Origin: Bacteroidota bacterium
Lineage (GTDB): Bacteria > Bacteroidota > Bacteroidia > Cytophagales > Cytophagaceae
Length of the DNA: 36,276 bases
Assembly (NCBI GenBank): GCA_023391415.1
Contig: JAEWAY010000009.1
Span: forward strand, 1-36,276
Reading direction: 5' to 3'
In this document: positions 35,101 to 36,276 of the stretch, one piece after another
How the letters are laid out: every line of letters begins with the position of its first letter
Numbering within the stretch: the stretch's first letter is position 1
Translations under genes and position numbers: made by a program
Notes under the pieces: model-generated
What the model saw: only the letters and a program-made list of their open reading frames with translations
The model's database searches: none
What the model was told of the DNA's origin: nothing

Positions 35101-35543
35101 TCAATATTGGCCGTCTTATATATGTATGTCCTGCCAGTATTGGCAAATGTGGCTACATAGAAGTTCCCTTTATGGTAACGGAGACTGCTGGCCCAGGAGC
35201 CGTGACCGTAATCATTCTTACCATTGTTTAAATTATAACTGTCTGTATTTTCAAATGACGTATAACAATAGCTGATCAGATCCCAATTAACAAGATCTTT
35301 TGACTTCATAATAGGCACCCCGGGATTCATATGCATCGTTGTGCTACTCATGTAGTATGAATCACCTACCCGTATCACAGACAAATCAGGAACATCCGCA
35401 TAGATTATCGGATTTGTCGCCATTTGCGCCATGCTTATGTTGACTGAAAAGGTAATTATCCCTATCAAAATACCCGTTAGCACACCCCGGGGGGTTTCTT
35501 TTATCCGAGAAAATATTTTTTTCATTATTCGGTTATTTTTCAC
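32172..35543 (-). CDS. Secreted GH43 enzyme with C-terminal sandwich, two CBM6 and T9SS signal
   Basis: 1123 residues; a second ATG at 35525 is equally possible. Signal peptide to about 40 (...FSVNISMAQ). GH43 five-bladed propeller at about 44-325 with Asp53 (VPDLS), Asp163 (YHDCSLF) and Glu220 (LRAEGAQ) as the inverting triad. Residues about 331-528 form the beta-sandwich often found in GH43 arabinofuranosidases/xylosidases (subfamily 12-like). Then Ig-like 539-625, CBM6 627-789, Ig-like 793-882, CBM6 885-1045, T9SS domain about 1055-1123. It should take arabinose or xylose off arabinoxylan outside the cell. Its tail resembles that of the GH39-like protein, including a CxxxC pair (Cys1090, Cys1094). 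Confidence 0.92.
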   Translation of the reverse strand: MKNNRIMKKIFSRIKETPRGVLTGILIGIITFSVNISMAQMATNPIIYADVPDLSVIRVGDSYYMSSTTMHMNPGVPIMKSKDLVNWDLISYCYTSFENTDSYNLNNGKNDYGHGSWASSLRYHKGNFYVATFANTGRTYIYKTANIETGPWTVSVLPASYHDCSLFFDDDDRAYLIYGNGDMRIVELNSDATAIRPGGLNRVLISDPASIAGTGGLRAEGAQVQKVNGYYYVSMICWPSGSMRTQLVYRSTSIAGTYEGRVALRDQGVAQGAFIDTPTGKWYAYLFRDFGSVGRIPYLVPMTWSNGWPVLSPVPTTLDIPRGRGGLGNIVVSDEFGSTGPLQLAWQWNHNPKNNYWSLSQRPGFMRLTNERTDPNVLMTTNTLTQRAFGPKSTAYTSIDVSGMKDGDYAGLVALQKQYGYVGVRMTGNTKSIVMVTGDDVSGIPNQRASLPLNQNTVYLRIDMDFTNRTDKAYFYYSLNGTTWTAIGTTLQMAYTIPHFMGYRFGLFSYATQSSGGYADFDFFRVGTSVNNLIYSGPSVSFSSPLSGQTFITGDNITLTASASSPSGVVTSVQFYNRNTLLGTDNTAPYSYNWNGVPAGTYNLRAVVNDNEGNTGEAKITIRVNVPQSPYGGVAHKIPGTIQLEEFDLGGNGFAYYDATPGSEVSPVVNFRTDEDVDIETCTDAGGGYNIGWATAGEWLEYTVNVEAAGTYDLDLRVAVNGEGRTITVAMDGTSIASNVSIPNTSGWQSWQTVTVRNIELTTGIKVMRLTVGETDYVNLNYVSFRGVNVSLPPVVSLTAPSNNASYGSNETVRLSATASDPDGSVSKVDFYAGDLLIGSVTSAPYSLDWSRMNPGTYVLTAVATDNKGISTTSAPVSVTIRAVQAPFHGVAHMIPGRIEAEEYDLGGEGLGYHEANTNGNEGGAPFRNDEVDIEETGDDHGVYNVGYILSGEWLQYSVEVLASGIYDLNLRMASDGSGKTLHIEIDGVNVTGPVQVPNTGGWQTWETITVKDVNLTAGEHVMRIVFGSSYMNLNYVEFVDVVTGMDADVDRQIKVFPNPYKEVVYIVATKSITYKVFSITGEVVLSGDCFGKCIIDETLPSGIYFLSINSANGKETVKLVKE
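32409..33665 (-). repeat. CBM6-Ig-CBM6 module, GH43 copy
   Basis: The part at 32890-33665 is nearly identical to that in the GH30 gene, while the second CBM6 (32409-32891) mixes features of the esterase (GDDHG) and GH39-like (GVNVTGPVQVP) copies, as expected from repeated recombination. Confidence 0.88.
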
Positions 35544-35640
35544 ATGAATGTTTTGTCAAATCAGGTATCGGGAAACAAATACTGAAATAATAGCTTATCA
35601 ACTAACTATCAACTATATGAATTCCACATAATACCCTTTA

Positions 35641-35685
35641 CAATAAAGACTGTAGGCTACGTTTTCAGATATAATATGTCATCTC
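35641..35685 (-). promoter_or_regulatory. Shared upstream element, copy C (GH43)
   Basis: Minus strand GAGATGAC (35678-35685), 12 bases that differ from copies A and B, AAAACGTAGCCT (35654-35665), then AGTCTTTATTG. The surroundings are not conserved, so the two blocks and their spacing are under selection or recently shared. About 108 or 126 bases before the two candidate starts. Confidence 0.6.
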
Positions 35686-35712
35686 ATTCCCTCCAAAAAG
35701 TGGGATTTTTAT

Positions 35713-35749
35713 AAAAAAAGAAAGCGCCCCGGAATCCCCGGAACGCTTT
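35713..35749 (-). terminator. Terminator of the partial fifth gene
   Basis: AAAGCG and CGCTTT enclose an inner CCGG/CCGG stem with a small internal loop (35721-35749). The minus strand continues with a TCTTTTTTT tract. It ends the gene whose stop is at 35814. Confidence 0.7.
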
Positions 35750-35813
35750 TATAACCTGATCAAAAGTAAACAGCAATTATAAAATCAGTCGAAATTTACC
35801 TCGGATATTCCGG

Positions 35814-36276
35814 CTAGTATTTCACGATTTTTCTTGTAGTAACCCTGTCTGCATTCTCAATAGAAAGCATATACACACCGGTCATTAGTTTCTGTCCCGT
35901 CAACAGCTCGCCATTACCTGTTCCTGTCTCAATCATTGCTCCACTCAGGTCAGTAATACGATATGCAAATGAACCGTTATGCTTAATAGTAAAACCATCG
36001 CTGGTAAAAGGCACTGGATAAACCTGTACAGCAGAAAGCATAGATGTCGGCAAGCCCGTCACCACATCGGCAAACTCTACATAGTTCAGGTTCATATAGC
36101 TCGAGCCAAATACAATACGCATCACATGCTCGCCGGCACTAAGGCTTATATCACTCACCGTTACTGTCTCCCATACCTGCCACCCACCGGTGTTGGGAAC
36201 CTCAATCGGACCCGTGACATTCACCCCATCTATTTCTATATGAAGGGTCTTGCCGGAGCCCTCGGCGGCCATACGA
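35814..36276 (-). CDS. C-terminal end of a fifth CBM6/T9SS protein (5' part outside the window)
   Basis: The frame is open to the window edge, so only about 154 C-terminal residues are seen. They start inside a CBM6 (GSGKTLHIEIDGVNVTGP, VPNTGGWQVWE, YMNLNYVEF) and end in a T9SS sorting domain (VYPVPF, YRITDLSG, GVYMLSI, RKIVKY). The catalytic domain is not visible; by analogy with its neighbours it is probably another xylan-active enzyme. The CBM6 matches those of the other genes closely. Confidence 0.88.
   Translation of the reverse strand, partial: RMAAEGSGKTLHIEIDGVNVTGPIEVPNTGGWQVWETVTVSDISLSAGEHVMRIVFGSSYMNLNYVEFADVVTGLPTSMLSAVQVYPVPFTSDGFTIKHNGSFAYRITDLSGAMIETGTGNGELLTGQKLMTGVYMLSIENADRVTTRKIVKY
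36054..36276 (-). repeat. CBM6 module, partial fifth copy
   Basis: The 3' half of the same second CBM6 repeat, cut by the window edge. Most bases match the GH43 and esterase copies. Confidence 0.8.

Noticed and set aside
22767..36276. Repeated blocks as a CRISPR array or mobile element
   Set aside because: The repeats are coding modules of several hundred bases inside large genes; there are no spacers, terminal repeats or transposase.

Overview
The window looks like a chromosome segment of a Bacteroidota bacterium, most likely from the Cytophagales. The evidence is a set of giant secreted glycanases that end in type IX secretion (T9SS) C-terminal sorting domains (YPNPF/FPNPY ... GIYFL ... 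KIIK), lipoproteins with short lipoboxes, weak Shine-Dalgarno sites, and a bifunctional oxoamine-synthase/GNAT protein and STAS-like protein of kinds I associate with this phylum. The genus is not determined.

Left part (1-2400): the 3' part of an unknown gene, then an unknown lipoprotein gene (870-1718). Decayed 3' ends of what look like paralogues flank the lipoprotein gene on both sides, each followed by a long perfect hairpin. Signalling block (2400-7814): a STAS-like protein, divergent from an 814-residue alpha-oxoamine synthase-GNAT fusion, then two paralogous soluble HAMP-PAS proteins on either side of an XRE regulator. This could be a small-molecule or lipid-based signalling module, but that is inference. 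Housekeeping block (7884-10929): an SDR, dGTPase (dgt) and a conserved small protein. Stress block (11319-16124): prkA-yeaH-spoVR in the classical order, convergent with a PAS-LuxR regulator, then DNA polymerase IV (dinB). Envelope block (18802-22398): an NlpE/META-type lipoprotein, and a nucleotide-sugar epimerase with a CgeB-like glycosyltransferase in one probable operon.

Xylan block (22767-36276, all on the minus strand): a CE1-type esterase, a GH30_8-type glucuronoxylanase, a GH39-like clan GH-A enzyme, a GH43 enzyme, and the tail of a fifth protein. The four complete proteins have the same plan: signal peptide, catalytic domain, Ig-like, CBM6, Ig-like, CBM6, T9SS signal. The CBM6/Ig modules are nearly identical in DNA between several genes. 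Together the enzymes would remove arabinose, cut the glucuronoxylan backbone and remove ester groups outside the cell. No SusC/SusD pair lies inside the window.

The most interesting signal is non-coding. Upstream of the GH30, GH39-like and GH43 genes is a shared element, GAGATRAC-N12-AAAACGTAGCCT with invariant spacing, about 100-140 bases before the start codon. Its layout resembles an ECF sigma-factor promoter (an AAC/GAC-type -35 and a CGTA -10, 16 bases apart). Each of these genes is also closed by its own terminator, so the block looks like a set of single-gene units in one regulon rather than an operon.
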